Positions 1 to 8,085 of a DNA stretch of 36,095 nucleotides are shown one piece after another. Below the pieces are notes generated by a model. That model saw only the letters and a program-made list of their open reading frames with translations, searched no databases and was not told where the DNA came from. This DNA comes from Collinsella aerofaciens. GTDB taxonomy: Bacteria > Actinomycetota > Coriobacteriia > Coriobacteriales > Coriobacteriaceae. The translations under genes and the position numbers were made by a program. The DNA lies in assembly GCF_015558785.1 (NCBI RefSeq), contig NZ_JADMOP010000014.1, positions 25,937 to 62,031 of the forward strand, in the 5' to 3' direction. How positions within the stretch are numbered: the first letter of the stretch is position 1; each line of letters opens with the position of its first letter.

Positions 1-156
1 GCATTCCGCACGAGCTTCTCTGACATTTCCGCCCATTACCACGTGGAGGTCCCCGTCACGGAGATCGCCTACGCATACGACTACATCAATTCCCGGCATG
101 CCCCTCGCAGGCAGGCCACGCTGAACGACGGGTCCGCGGCCCGGCAGGAAGAATGA
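1..156 (+). CDS. LevR-family transcriptional activator, C-terminal 51 residues (gene cut by window edge)
   Basis: The reading frame is open from base 1 and stops at the TGA at 154-156. The translation is nearly the same as the last 51 residues of the complete LevR-type gene at 5332-8085. The first 99 bases are identical to 7930-8028, and only 7 mismatches occur over all 156, all in the last third. By that match it is the end of the second PRD (PTS regulation domain), including the segment ending AYAYDYINSRH. The rest of the gene lies left of the window. It sits 63 bases before the PTS IIB gene, so it is very probably the regulator of that operon. Only the identity of the tail can be seen. Confidence 0.85.
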   Translation, partial: AFRTSFSDISAHYHVEVPVTEIAYAYDYINSRHAPRRQATLNDGSAARQEE

Positions 157-163
157 CGCGCCT

Positions 164-179
164 CGGCACAGGCCATGCC
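164..179 (+). promoter_or_regulatory. Candidate -24/-12 (sigma-54-type) promoter ahead of the PTS operon
   Basis: The 16 bases read cGGCACaggccaTGCc. They have GG at 165-166 and GC at 177-178 separated by exactly 10 bases, and GGCAC matches the -24 box of the TGGCAC-N5-TTGCA consensus. The -12 box is only a partial match. LevR-type activators classically work with sigma-54, and the site lies 40 bases before the IIB start. Two cautions apply: actinobacteria generally lack rpoN, and the LevR-type protein encoded here lacks a recognisable GAFTGA loop. The match may therefore be chance or a relic. The broken second copy of this junction lacks precisely bases 164-190. Confidence 0.35.
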
Positions 180-219
180 GAAACGCGTCACGCAAGCAAA
201 GGAAGGAAGCCAACATCAC

Positions 220-708
220 ATGAGCATCATCGCAGCACGCATCGACAACCGCCTGCTACACGGCATAGTGGCAACCCAGTGGGTACCCGAGTTCCGTCCG
301 CAGCGTCTCATGGTCATCGATGACATCGTCGCCAACGACCCGACCAAGAAGGCTGCCATGCGGATGGCAAAGCCCTCGGGAGTCGCCCTCTCCATTATCA
401 ACAAGGAGACGGCTCTCGCGAACTATCGGGCGGGCAAGTACGACGACCACACGGTCTTCATCGTGGCGCGAGACCCCCAGACCATCCTCGACGTCATACA
501 GACGGGCCAGGTTGTTCCCACACTCGTGGTCGGAGGCACAGTCTTTCCCGAAGAGGGGTCAGACGCCGTCCAGGTGAGCAGTCGCGCCTACGTCACCAAA
601 GACGAGCTGCCCGCATATCGAGCGATTGCTGGCACCGGCTGCGATATCACCGTTCGCTATGTGCCGGCCGACAAGCCCGTAGAGCTCTCCAGCATCATCA
701 CGCTTTAG
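220..708 (+). CDS. PTS system mannose/fructose/sorbose-family IIB component
   Basis: Cytosolic phosphocarrier that takes phosphate from IIA and passes it to the sugar entering through IIC/IID. The 162-residue length is normal for a free-standing IIB. The signature RIDNRLLHG at residues 7-15 carries the phosphorylated histidine (His14), followed by the usual VATQW. The ATG at 220 is chosen over an in-frame ATG at 175 because GGAAGGAAG (201-209) sits at the right distance and the protein family begins here (MSII...). It is the first gene of a IIB-IIC-IID-IIA-glycosidase operon. The same start, with the same Shine-Dalgarno region, is repeated as a broken copy at 8122. The sugar cannot be read from this subunit. 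Confidence 0.93.
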   Translation: MSIIAARIDNRLLHGIVATQWVPEFRPQRLMVIDDIVANDPTKKAAMRMAKPSGVALSIINKETALANYRAGKYDDHTVFIVARDPQTILDVIQTGQVVPTLVVGGTVFPEEGSDAVQVSSRAYVTKDELPAYRAIAGTGCDITVRYVPADKPVELSSIITL

Positions 709-723
709 CAAGGGAGTGAACTT

Positions 724-1497
724 ATGACACCATCCATCATCCAGATAGCCGTCGTTACACTCATCGCCTTCATCTACGGAGCCGAGAAGAACGCGGGACA
801 AATTCTCACGAACATGTCCGTCACGCCAGCATGGTTCGTCGGACTTGCGCTCGGCGACCCCGTAACCGGCCTCGCCGTCGGCGCCATCGTCCAACTCATG
901 AGCCTGGGCGTGGCGGCCATGGGAGGAGCCTCCGTCCCCGACTATCCCACTGCCGCCATCATTGGCGCCGTCGTTGCCATCACCTCGGGTCAGGAGGCGA
1001 GCGTCGGCGTTGCCGCCGGAATCGCAGTCGGCATGCTCGGCCTTCAGCTCGACGTCATCGCCAAGACGGCAAACGGCTTCCTCGGGCGTGCCTCGCAGCG
1101 CTTTGCCGAAGAGGGCAAGTACTCGCAGATGAAGAGCGTACTTTTCCTCGGTCCGGTCTTCTATGGCCTTACGGCGGCCATCCCCACGTTTGCCGTACTG
1201 CTCTTTGGCGCCGATGCCGTCAACGCTTTCCTCTCCGTCATGCCCTCCTGGTTCACGACCGGCCTCTCCATCGCCGCCGGTATCCTCCCCGTCGTCGGCC
1301 TTGCGATGCTTCTGTCCTTCATGCCAATGAAGAAGTTCATCGCCTACGCCATCGTTGGCTTCGTTCTGGCCGCCTACCTGCAGATAAGCATTCTCCCCAT
1401 CGCCCTGCTCGGTGCCGCCGCGGCCATCGAGTACTACAAGTCGCACAGCAATCCGTCCGTAAACGCCCTCGACGCTGGAGGTCTGGAAGATGAGTAA
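724..1497 (+). CDS. PTS system mannose-family IIC component
   Basis: Integral membrane half of the sugar channel (ManY/SorA/AgaW type), 257 residues with many hydrophobic helices. The segment around residues 61-84 (GVAAMGGASVPDYPTAAIIG) is the family's conserved block. A Shine-Dalgarno AGGGAG at 711-716 precedes the ATG by 7 bases. It lies 15 bases after IIB and its last 8 bases overlap the IID start, so the two membrane subunits are probably translationally coupled. It works as a complex with IID. The hydrophilic C-terminal tail is short and acidic. Family assignment is firm; substrate is not visible. Confidence 0.93.
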   Translation: MTPSIIQIAVVTLIAFIYGAEKNAGQILTNMSVTPAWFVGLALGDPVTGLAVGAIVQLMSLGVAAMGGASVPDYPTAAIIGAVVAITSGQEASVGVAAGIAVGMLGLQLDVIAKTANGFLGRASQRFAEEGKYSQMKSVLFLGPVFYGLTAAIPTFAVLLFGADAVNAFLSVMPSWFTTGLSIAAGILPVVGLAMLLSFMPMKKFIAYAIVGFVLAAYLQISILPIALLGAAAAIEYYKSHSNPSVNALDAGGLEDE

Positions 1498-2350
1498 CGA
1501 AGTTAACGCCACCAAGGCAAACGAAGCGCCAACCTGCCTGGCAGACGGAACGTACCAGCCAGTCCTCACCGTTTCCGATCTCGACCGTTGCGGCCGCCGC
1601 TGGATGCTCGGCGCGTCCATCTATAACTATGAGTCCCAGTGTGCCCCGGCGGTCATGTTCGCAACCGAACCCGCCCTGCGCAAGATCTATGCAGGAGACG
1701 AGGAGGGCTACCGCAGGTCACTTCTGAGCACCTATCGCTATTACAATGCGACTCCCCAGGTAAGCGGCCTGCTCCTCGGCGCCGGCCTAGCCTTGGAGGA
1801 CAAGGGGCACAATGACGCCATCGACGCGGTCCAAGACCTTAAGATTGGCCTCATGGGCTCCCTCTCAGGAGTCGGCGACACGATCTTCGCCATCCTCATT
1901 CCCACCATCTTCGGCTCCATCGCCGCCTACATGGGACAGGCGGGAAACCCCGTCGGCGTGCTTCTCTGGCTTGCCGTCGCCATCGCCATCTTCGTATGGA
2001 AGCTCTTTGACTGGCGCATAGGCTATAAGTTCGGCGACAAGCTCTTCACGACCCTTGCCGAGAAGATGTCCGTTTTCACCGAGTCGACGTCGGCACTTGG
2101 CATGATGGTCGTCGGTGCGCTCATCCCCACCGTCATCAAGGTCTCGTGTGGTCTCACGTTCACCATGGGTGAAGTTACGCTCGACGTCCAGACGGGCATC
2201 CTCGACCAAATCATGGTCGGCATGCTGCCCGTAATAGCCACAGCCATCGTCTACGCCCTCGTCAAGCGCAAGGTCAGCATCAACAAGATTGTCCTCGGCA
2301 TCCTCATCATCTCGTGGGTGTGCGCGGCTTTCGGCATTCTTGCTGCCTAG
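1490..2350 (+). CDS. PTS system mannose-family IID component
   Basis: Partner membrane subunit (ManZ/AgaE type) of 286 residues. The N-terminal part (around residues 35-100, with RWMLGASIYNYE and PALRKIY) and the GLMGSLSGVGD segment near residues 122-132 are typical of IID. A hydrophobic C-terminal region follows. The start overlaps the end of IIC by 8 bases. The IIB-IIC-IID-IIA order matches that of the E. coli N-acetylgalactosamine system (AgaVWEF) rather than the IIA-IIB-IIC-IID order of B. subtilis levDEFG. Gene order alone does not tell the sugar. Confidence 0.93.
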   Translation: MSNEVNATKANEAPTCLADGTYQPVLTVSDLDRCGRRWMLGASIYNYESQCAPAVMFATEPALRKIYAGDEEGYRRSLLSTYRYYNATPQVSGLLLGAGLALEDKGHNDAIDAVQDLKIGLMGSLSGVGDTIFAILIPTIFGSIAAYMGQAGNPVGVLLWLAVAIAIFVWKLFDWRIGYKFGDKLFTTLAEKMSVFTESTSALGMMVVGALIPTVIKVSCGLTFTMGEVTLDVQTGILDQIMVGMLPVIATAIVYALVKRKVSINKIVLGILIISWVCAAFGILAA

Positions 2351-2383
2351 CCTAGGGCTAGACCAACCCACAAAGGACGCATT

Positions 2384-2788
2384 ATGAGGCACATCATCAT
2401 TGCATCGCACTACGGCCTGGCAGCCGGACTCGGAGACACGCTCAAGGCCATCATAGGACCGGGGCACGACATCAGGGTTGTCTGCGCGTTTACAGACGAA
2501 ACCCCGCTCGAGGAGAAGCTCGCCAGCGCATTCGAGGGCATCGCCGAAGATGACGAGACCCTCGTTCTCACCGACATCCTTCAGGGCAGCGTAAACCAGC
2601 TCGTAGCCTGCTCGGCTCCGCGAGGCGCGTTCATAGTGACCGGCGTAAACCTTCCCGTGGCCCTCGAGCTCTCGCTCCACGCCGGACAGCTTACTCCCGA
2701 TGTGGTGAGGCATGTCGTCACCCAAGCCAAAGAGCAGCTCGTCTACCTCGGAGATCTGACTCCGGACGTTGACGAAGAAGACGAATAG
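2384..2788 (+). CDS. PTS system mannose-family IIA component
   Basis: Cytosolic IIA of 134 residues. It accepts phosphate from HPr and hands it to IIB. The ASHYGLAAGLGDT segment at residues 7-19 carries the likely active-site His9, in the place of the ASHG motif of ManX-type IIA. DILQGSVNQL around residues 65-74 matches the family's D-x-x-G-G/S-S-P-x region. CAAAGGACG ahead of the ATG serves as the ribosome site, 33 bases after the IID stop. IIA is a separate protein here, not fused to IIB. The acidic tail (DVDEEDE) is short. Confidence 0.92.
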   Translation: MRHIIIASHYGLAAGLGDTLKAIIGPGHDIRVVCAFTDETPLEEKLASAFEGIAEDDETLVLTDILQGSVNQLVACSAPRGAFIVTGVNLPVALELSLHAGQLTPDVVRHVVTQAKEQLVYLGDLTPDVDEEDE

Positions 2789-2817
2789 GAAAGACGCGAC
2801 AGTAAGGAGGACGAGAC

Positions 2818-4254
2818 ATGCGCAAAGTCCCGACCAATAACCAGCACCTGTTCTACCAACCGAAGGACGTGTGGGTGGGAGACGTCATGCCCTTCGGCAA
2901 GGACGGCACGTTCTATCTATACCACCAGCGTGACACGCGCGACCCCGCTCCGCTTGCCGAAGGACAGCCCTTTGGGTGGTCGCTCGCGACCACCCAGGAC
3001 TTCGTGACGTACCAGGAACACGGAACGGCGATCCCCCACGGCGGAGAAGACGACCAAGACCAGTTCATCTACGCCGGAACCGTCTACGAGGCAAAAGGGG
3101 AGGTACGCGCTTTCTATACCGGGTTCAACCGCAACTACCTGCGAGAAGGCAAAACGTCCCAGGTGCTCATGCAGGCGAAGGCCTGCTCGGATGATTATGC
3201 GACGTGGAAAAAGACGGGTGTTGCAGCAGAGCTCACGCCTCAGCCAGGATACGATGGGCGCAACTGGCGCGACCCTTTCGTAATATGGGATGACGACCGG
3301 AAGGAATACCTCCTCGTACTGGGCACGCGTAAGGGAGACGACCCCTCCAAAACCCTCCAAACTGGCAGGCTCGTTCACTTTACGTCGAAGGACCTCGAGC
3401 ACTGGCAGTTCAAGGGCGACTTTTGGGCCCCCGGCCTCTACACCATGTTCGAAATGCCAGACATTTTCAAAATTGGCGATTGGTGGTACCTGGTCTACTC
3501 TGAGTACAGCGACGAGAACAAGATCGTCTACCGCATGAGCCGCGATCTCTACGGTCCGTGGGAGAAGCCGAGAGATGACGCCTTCGACGGGAGGGCGTAT
3601 TACGCCGGACGGACCGCCTTCGACGGATCGCGCAGGATTCTGTCCGGCTGGGTCCCCACGCGCGAGAACGACGATGACCGGGCCAACTGGCTTTGGGGTG
3701 GCTCGTTTATGCCCCATGAGGTGTACCAGCGCCCCAATGGCACCCTCGGCGTTCGCCCTCCCCAAAGCATAAGGGATGCGTTCGAGTGCCCTGATGCCGT
3801 CCCGGATATCGAGCTTCGCGGAGACCACGAACGAACGGAGTGCGTAATCACCGAAAACGCAGGCGAGATCTTCTGCTTCGAGGCAGACGTGACGTTCAGG
3901 GACGCTTGCGACTTCTCAATTCGAGCCTACAAGAATCTCGAGACCGACGAGTCGTACGAATACCGCTTCGACCTCGACGCGAATCGGCTCTCGTTCGACA
4001 AGAGTCCCTGTTACAAGTGGTTCCGCGTAATGGATAAGGGGCTTTGGAGGCCAGTCTGGCTCGAGTCCGGGCGTTCTTACCACCTGCAGCTCATCGTTGA
4101 CGACAACATCCTCGTCCTCTACCTCGACGGTACCGCACTCACGACACGCGTCTGCGAGAAGTTCGGCCACTCGCTTGCTGTTACGGTAACGAATGGCGAA
4201 CTCAAACTGTCCAACATAGCCTTGGCGAAGGGGCTGCGCGAACAGGAAAAGTAA
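2818..4254 (+). CDS. Glycoside hydrolase family 32-like (fructan/sucrose-type) cytosolic glycosidase
   Basis: A 478-residue five-bladed propeller glycosidase of the GH32/GH68 clan with a C-terminal beta-sandwich-like domain from about residue 320. NWRDPF (149-154) is the RDP motif with the transition-state Asp152. FEMPDIF (211-217) holds the likely acid/base Glu212 in place of the usual ECPD. Asp22 in VGDVMPF is the probable nucleophile, but the normal WMNDPNG block is not intact. No signal peptide, so it should act inside the cell on the sugar phosphate delivered by the PTS genes just upstream (29-base gap, AAGGAGG at 2802-2808). The pairing recalls B. subtilis levDEFG-sacC, where the levanase is secreted. 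Beta-fructosidase activity is inferred; another clan member specificity is possible. Confidence 0.8.
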   Translation: MRKVPTNNQHLFYQPKDVWVGDVMPFGKDGTFYLYHQRDTRDPAPLAEGQPFGWSLATTQDFVTYQEHGTAIPHGGEDDQDQFIYAGTVYEAKGEVRAFYTGFNRNYLREGKTSQVLMQAKACSDDYATWKKTGVAAELTPQPGYDGRNWRDPFVIWDDDRKEYLLVLGTRKGDDPSKTLQTGRLVHFTSKDLEHWQFKGDFWAPGLYTMFEMPDIFKIGDWWYLVYSEYSDENKIVYRMSRDLYGPWEKPRDDAFDGRAYYAGRTAFDGSRRILSGWVPTRENDDDRANWLWGGSFMPHEVYQRPNGTLGVRPPQSIRDAFECPDAVPDIELRGDHERTECVITENAGEIFCFEADVTFRDACDFSIRAYKNLETDESYEYRFDLDANRLSFDKSPCYKWFRVMDKGLWRPVWLESGRSYHLQLIVDDNILVLYLDGTALTTRVCEKFGHSLAVTVTNGELKLSNIALAKGLREQEK

Positions 4255-4305
4255 GCCAGTGAACCCCGTCGCCACAGCGACTCCCCCAGCAAAACATGCG
4301 AACAA

Positions 4306-4337
4306 CGGGTCCGGCCGCATTTCGGCGACCGGACCCG
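4306..4337 (+). terminator. Hairpin after the PTS-glycosidase operon
   Basis: Perfect 9-bp arms CGGGTCCGG (4306-4314) and CCGGACCCG (4329-4337), with a possible inner 3-bp stem in the 14-base loop, 52 bases after the glycosidase stop. There is no T-run behind it, so it may be a weak or Rho-assisted terminator or a 3'-end stabiliser. Confidence 0.5.
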
Positions 4338-4400
4338 TCCTGCGCCCTGATGGCACATGGCCCCAGGCTGCCGACAGCAAGGCGGCCTTAGGGGCCTCGC

Positions 4401-4562
4401 TTACAGGTTGCGGAGCGCGTCGACGAGGGGGCCTTGTCCTCGGCGACTCGTTGGCCTGCTTGATGACCTTCGCGGACACGCCGGTCACCACGGCACCGGC
4501 CGGCACGTCCTCCACGCATGCGGCACCGGTGGCCACCGTGGCGCCCTTGCCCACGCGAACAT
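4401..4562 (-). pseudogene. dapD: 3' remnant of dapD (tetrahydrodipicolinate N-acyltransferase)
   Basis: Read on the minus strand, this piece encodes the left-handed beta-helix end of a DapD-type acyltransferase: VRVGKGATVATGAACVED, then VPAGAVVTGVSAKVIKQ. The last residues LVDALRNL and a TAA stop (4401-4403) are readable, but in a different frame from VIKQANE, so at least one frameshift is present. Everything before the hexapeptide repeats is missing and the piece is joined directly to the dapA half at about 4562/4563. It cannot make enzyme. DapD belongs to the succinyl/acetyl branch of lysine biosynthesis. Confidence 0.8.
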
Positions 4563-5051
4563 GCGCATGATGTTGGGGTGGGCGGCCAGACGCTCCACGT
4601 TGGCCGCGCTGATGCTGCAGCCGGTGCGCCCGGGGATGTTGTAGATGATGCAGGGGATGTCCACCGCGCTGGCCGTGTGAACGAGGCACTGGTAGATGTC
4701 CTCCTCGTTGGACTTGTTGCAGTACGGCGAGATGATGAGCGGGGCGTCGGCGTTCAGCTTCTAGTACGTGAGGCTCTTGCGCGCCTGCGTGGCCGTGCAG
4801 TTGGAGCCCGAACCGGCGATGGCCGGCACGTGCCCGGCCACGTGCTCCACGACTAACTTGACGACCTCGTTGTTTTCCTCGTCGGTCATCGTGGCTGACT
4901 TGCCGGTGGTGCCCAGTGTGAGGATGGCGTCGGTGCCGCTCTCGATCTGGAGTTCGAGCAGCATCTCGAGCTGGGCAAAGTTGACGGAGCCGTCCTCGTC
5001 GAATGGCGTGACGAGCGCGATTATGGAACCCTCGAGCTTGCGGACGTCCAT
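4563..5051 (-). pseudogene. dapA: 5' half of dapA (4-hydroxy-tetrahydrodipicolinate synthase), with in-frame stop
   Basis: The minus-strand frame starts at an ATG at 5051 (MDVRKLEGSIIALVTPF) behind AAAGGCAGG. It continues through the DapA hallmarks LGTTGKSATMTDEE and IIYNIPGRTGC (the GRT-type loop) to NIMRM. An in-frame TAG at about 4761-4763 follows SLTY, where the family continues without a break. The protein is then cut at about residue 163 of roughly 295, where dapD sequence begins. The deletion presumably removed the rest of dapA and whatever lay between (dapB would be expected). Intact DapA condenses pyruvate with aspartate semialdehyde, the first lysine-specific step. Confidence 0.88.
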
Positions 5052-5132
5052 GGTTTCCTGCCTTTCCGAGCCGTCCGGGCGCGGGGCGTCCGCGCCAGCG
5101 GCAGAGTCGGTTCGAGCGATGTAGCCAGAGAC

Positions 5133-5158
5133 GGAGCAAACGGCGAGGCGCTCGGCGG
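5133..5158 (+). repeat. 26-bp imperfect direct repeat, left copy (flanks the second levR gene)
   Basis: These 26 bases match 8190-8215 at 23 positions in the same orientation. Read on the minus strand both copies give the end of LysA (ERLAV followed by Cys or Arg). The two copies bracket about 3.03 kb holding the second levR-type gene and the broken IIB start, as if that block had entered the lysA tail. Confidence 0.6.
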
Positions 5159-5248
5159 ACAGCGCCGTTGCCGCTCGCTGTGTCGAGCGCAAGTGTCGAG
5201 AAGTCGCCATATGTCACTACAGATGTATCATGGAGTGCCGAAGTGCAC

Positions 5249-5272
5249 GCGCCCGTGACGGAACGCGGGCGC
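5249..5272 (+). promoter_or_regulatory. GC-rich inverted repeat in the leader of the second levR-type gene
   Basis: Arms GCGCCCG (5249-5255) and CGGGCGC (5266-5272) surround a 10-base loop, 60 bases before the start codon. It could be an operator or an mRNA hairpin. No convincing -35/-10 pair was found next to it. Confidence 0.3.
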
Positions 5273-5331
5273 CAACCCGTCCCGAGCACCACCCCGCCCG
5301 TAAGGTGTGGGACGAAAGGAGGACCAGCCGC

Positions 5332-8085
5332 ATGAACATCCCCGAGACACAGAAAGACCTGCTTGCCTACCTCGATCGCATCACGCGCGAGCTTGGCAGC
5401 ACGCGGGGCGGGCGCATCCAGAACCGTCTCGACCACTTCACCACGGCATCTATAACCGACTCGCTCGCCATCTCGCGCAGCCTGGCAAGTCAGTATCTCA
5501 ACGAGCTCGTGCGCGCTGGCCTCGTGGTGAAAGCAGGGGCGCGACCGGTGTGCTACTTCCACCGCCGCTCCCTCGAACGCTTCTTCCAGTCTCGCATTGA
5601 GCGTAGCACCTACCCTTCGGTCGAGCAGCTCTTCGCCACGCTCGGAAACGGCGAGCGACTCGACTTTGACCGCGCAATCGGTCACGAGCTGAGCCTTGCG
5701 CCCTGCATCAGCCAGCTCTGCGCCGCGCTCAAGTACCCGCCAGCTGGCCTGCCCATCCTGCTCTGTGGCGCTTCGGGAACCGGCAAGGGTCTACTCGCCG
5801 AACTTGCCCTCGAATACGGCAAGAACGTCGGCGTCCTGCAGCAGGAAGCCAAGCTTGTGAGCATCGACTGCTCGCATTACGCAGACGATGCCCGCGCGCT
5901 CACTCACGATCTGTGCGCAGATGGCGGGCCTGCAGATCGGGCGAGCGGCGGCATCGTTTATCTCAAGGACGTCGACACCCTCTCACCCGCTGCCCAGGAC
6001 GCGCTCTTGGAGTGGGCCTCCGCACAGGCGGGCGCCATTGTGCCAGCCCCTGCTGCGCGCCTTATCTTTGCCACCTCAAACGAGGCAGACAGTACCGAGT
6101 GCCGCAGCCTCACGCGTCGCATCCCCATGTCCGCCCAGGTGCCGTCTCTGCGCGAGCGCACCCAGGAGGAGCGTGAGGAACTGACTCTCCACTTCCTCAA
6201 GGAGGAGGGCCGACGCATAGGACGCGACATCCTCATAAGTCGCGGAGCCTTCCGAGCCCTCGCCGGCACCAACTTCGAGGAGAACGTACGCGGCCTACGC
6301 GACTGCATCACCAACTGTTGCGCCGAGGCCTATCTAGACACGAAGGGTGACAGCCTGGAGATTCGCACCTACCAGCTTCCCTCCGCAATCCTTGCCGGCT
6401 CCGCACTTGAGCGCAGCGAGAACGATATGCAGCTCATCGACACCACCCGGAGCATCCAAAGCCAGGCGGACGACCGCGCACGGCATGTACTCGACGCCAT
6501 GCTGGAGCCATACGAGAGCTATCGCGAAGGCACGCTTGATGGGAGCGCGTGCAGCGCTCAGCTGGTGGAGCGAGCCCGCGACCTTGAGGACTACCTGGCG
6601 TTCGGGCAAAACCCGGGCCGCTCGAAGTCCGACGCATACGAGCAGATCGCCGACAGCGTCGTCACTTCCGTGAACGAACTCTACTCGATCGATTTGTCCC
6701 GAAAGAGCTCGCATCTAATCGCCCAGGGCATCTGCCTCCAGCTGTGGCCGCCCGCAAACCTCTCGCGTTGGAAGAGCTCCCATGCAAGCGAGCTTTCCGG
6801 CATGCGCGGCGTCGTGGCCCAGCGCAACCGCTTTGCCGTTACTGTCTGCGCCTGCATCGCTGATGAACTCAAGGCTACGCTCGGCATCGCGCTCGACGAT
6901 CTCACGTGTCTGCTCGTCCTTGCGCATGCGGCACTCGCACTCGACCCGTCTAAGCGTCGTCGGAGCGTCGGTATCGTCCTCAGTCATGGCTACTCGACCG
7001 CCACGAGCATCGCCGACGCTGCCAATCGGATTCTTGACACGAGGGTCTTCGAGGCCATCGATATGCCCTACGACCAGAAGGTTACGGACGTCGCTGCTCC
7101 TCTTCAGCAAATCATCGACCGCTTCTCCTACGCAGACGAGGTCGTCATCCTCGTGGACATGGGATCGCTCCAGGATATTTATAAGAGTCTGGAATCCACC
7201 TCCGGCATGACACTCGGCATCATCAACAACGCCTCTACCGGCCTTGCGGTGGAGGTTGGCGCCGGACTTATCGCGGGTCGCTCCGTGCGAGAGGTTCTCG
7301 ACGATGCTGCGGCAGCTTGCACCTGTAATTATCACATCGTGGCGCGCAACGCCCGACCGGACGCGATTGTCTTCTGCTCCGAAGGCGGACTTGACGCAGC
7401 TGCGCGGATCCGCGATCTCGTGGCGCAGAGCCTGCCTGGCGAGTCCCCCGCGCGGCTTGTCGCCGTTGGCTGGCGGCAGCTCGCCAATAACGGATCTGAG
7501 GATGCCGCCTTCTCCCAGTACAACGTGCGCTCGGTCATCGGCACGGACAATCCGCACGCCGACGGAGTCCCGTTCATTTCGCTCGAGGAACTCATCGCCG
7601 GCGAAGGAACGGCCCAGATAGACCGCGCCTTCGCACGCTTGCTCGACGCTGACGGCTTGCGCACGTTCCACCAGAATCTCGTCAAGAACATGACCCTCAG
7701 GAACGTGGTCGAGTCCATCACAATCCTTAACCCCAACAAGCTCTTCGGCGAAATCGAGAGTGCCGCGGAGCGGCTCCAGCAGCTCACCGGAGACGTGATT
7801 GGCGCTCGTGTGAGCATGGGGCTCTACGTGCACCTGTGTTGTCTCGTGGAGCGCCTCGTGACCAGAAGCCCCATCGAGAACTACGCAGACGAGCAGCGCT
7901 TCGCCAATGAACACAACGATTTCGTCGAGGCATTCCGCACGAGCTTCTCTGACATTTCCGCCCATTACCACGTGGAGGTCCCCGTCACGGAGATCGCCTA
8001 CGCATACGACTACATCAATTCCCGGCATACCCCGCGCAGGCAGGCCACGCTGAACGATGGGCCCGCGGCCCAGCAGGACGAGTGA
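5332..8085 (+). CDS. LevR/DagR-type PRD-containing transcriptional activator with divergent AAA domain
   Basis: A 917-residue regulator with the LevR layout: N-terminal winged-helix part (about 1-100, SITDSLAISRSLASQYL as the helix-turn-helix), AAA domain, PRD1, IIA(Man)-like domain, IIB(Gat)-like domain and PRD2. Walker A is GASGTGKGL. Walker B is unusual (IVYLKDVD rather than LFLDE). RRIPM...VPSLRER is conserved. The segment that should carry GAFTGA is shortened to CADGGPADRASGG, so contact with sigma-54 is doubtful. LSHGYST marks the IIA histidine, FCSEGG the IIB-type cysteine, and GLYVHLCCLVERL the PRD2 histidine. The start at 5332 follows AAAGGAGG (5315-5322). Its tail and the bases after it repeat the left edge of the window. 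Confidence 0.88.
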   Translation: MNIPETQKDLLAYLDRITRELGSTRGGRIQNRLDHFTTASITDSLAISRSLASQYLNELVRAGLVVKAGARPVCYFHRRSLERFFQSRIERSTYPSVEQLFATLGNGERLDFDRAIGHELSLAPCISQLCAALKYPPAGLPILLCGASGTGKGLLAELALEYGKNVGVLQQEAKLVSIDCSHYADDARALTHDLCADGGPADRASGGIVYLKDVDTLSPAAQDALLEWASAQAGAIVPAPAARLIFATSNEADSTECRSLTRRIPMSAQVPSLRERTQEEREELTLHFLKEEGRRIGRDILISRGAFRALAGTNFEENVRGLRDCITNCCAEAYLDTKGDSLEIRTYQLPSAILAGSALERSENDMQLIDTTRSIQSQADDRARHVLDAMLEPYESYREGTLDGSACSAQLVERARDLEDYLAFGQNPGRSKSDAYEQIADSVVTSVNELYSIDLSRKSSHLIAQGICLQLWPPANLSRWKSSHASELSGMRGVVAQRNRFAVTVCACIADELKATLGIALDDLTCLLVLAHAALALDPSKRRRSVGIVLSHGYSTATSIADAANRILDTRVFEAIDMPYDQKVTDVAAPLQQIIDRFSYADEVVILVDMGSLQDIYKSLESTSGMTLGIINNASTGLAVEVGAGLIAGRSVREVLDDAAAACTCNYHIVARNARPDAIVFCSEGGLDAAARIRDLVAQSLPGESPARLVAVGWRQLANNGSEDAAFSQYNVRSVIGTDNPHADGVPFISLEELIAGEGTAQIDRAFARLLDADGLRTFHQNLVKNMTLRNVVESITILNPNKLFGEIESAAERLQQLTGDVIGARVSMGLYVHLCCLVERLVTRSPIENYADEQRFANEHNDFVEAFRTSFSDISAHYHVEVPVTEIAYAYDYINSRHTPRRQATLNDGPAAQQDE

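Noticed and set aside
559-1620. Long minus-strand open frame opposite the PTS genes
   Set aside because: It is antisense to well-supported IIB/IIC/IID genes, has low-complexity Gly/Asp-rich composition, and resembles no protein family.
3916-5685. 589-codon minus-strand open frame spanning the glycosidase end and the dap remnants
   Set aside because: Only its short central part (VRVGKGATV...) is meaningful, as dapD remnant; the rest is off-frame shadow of other genes.
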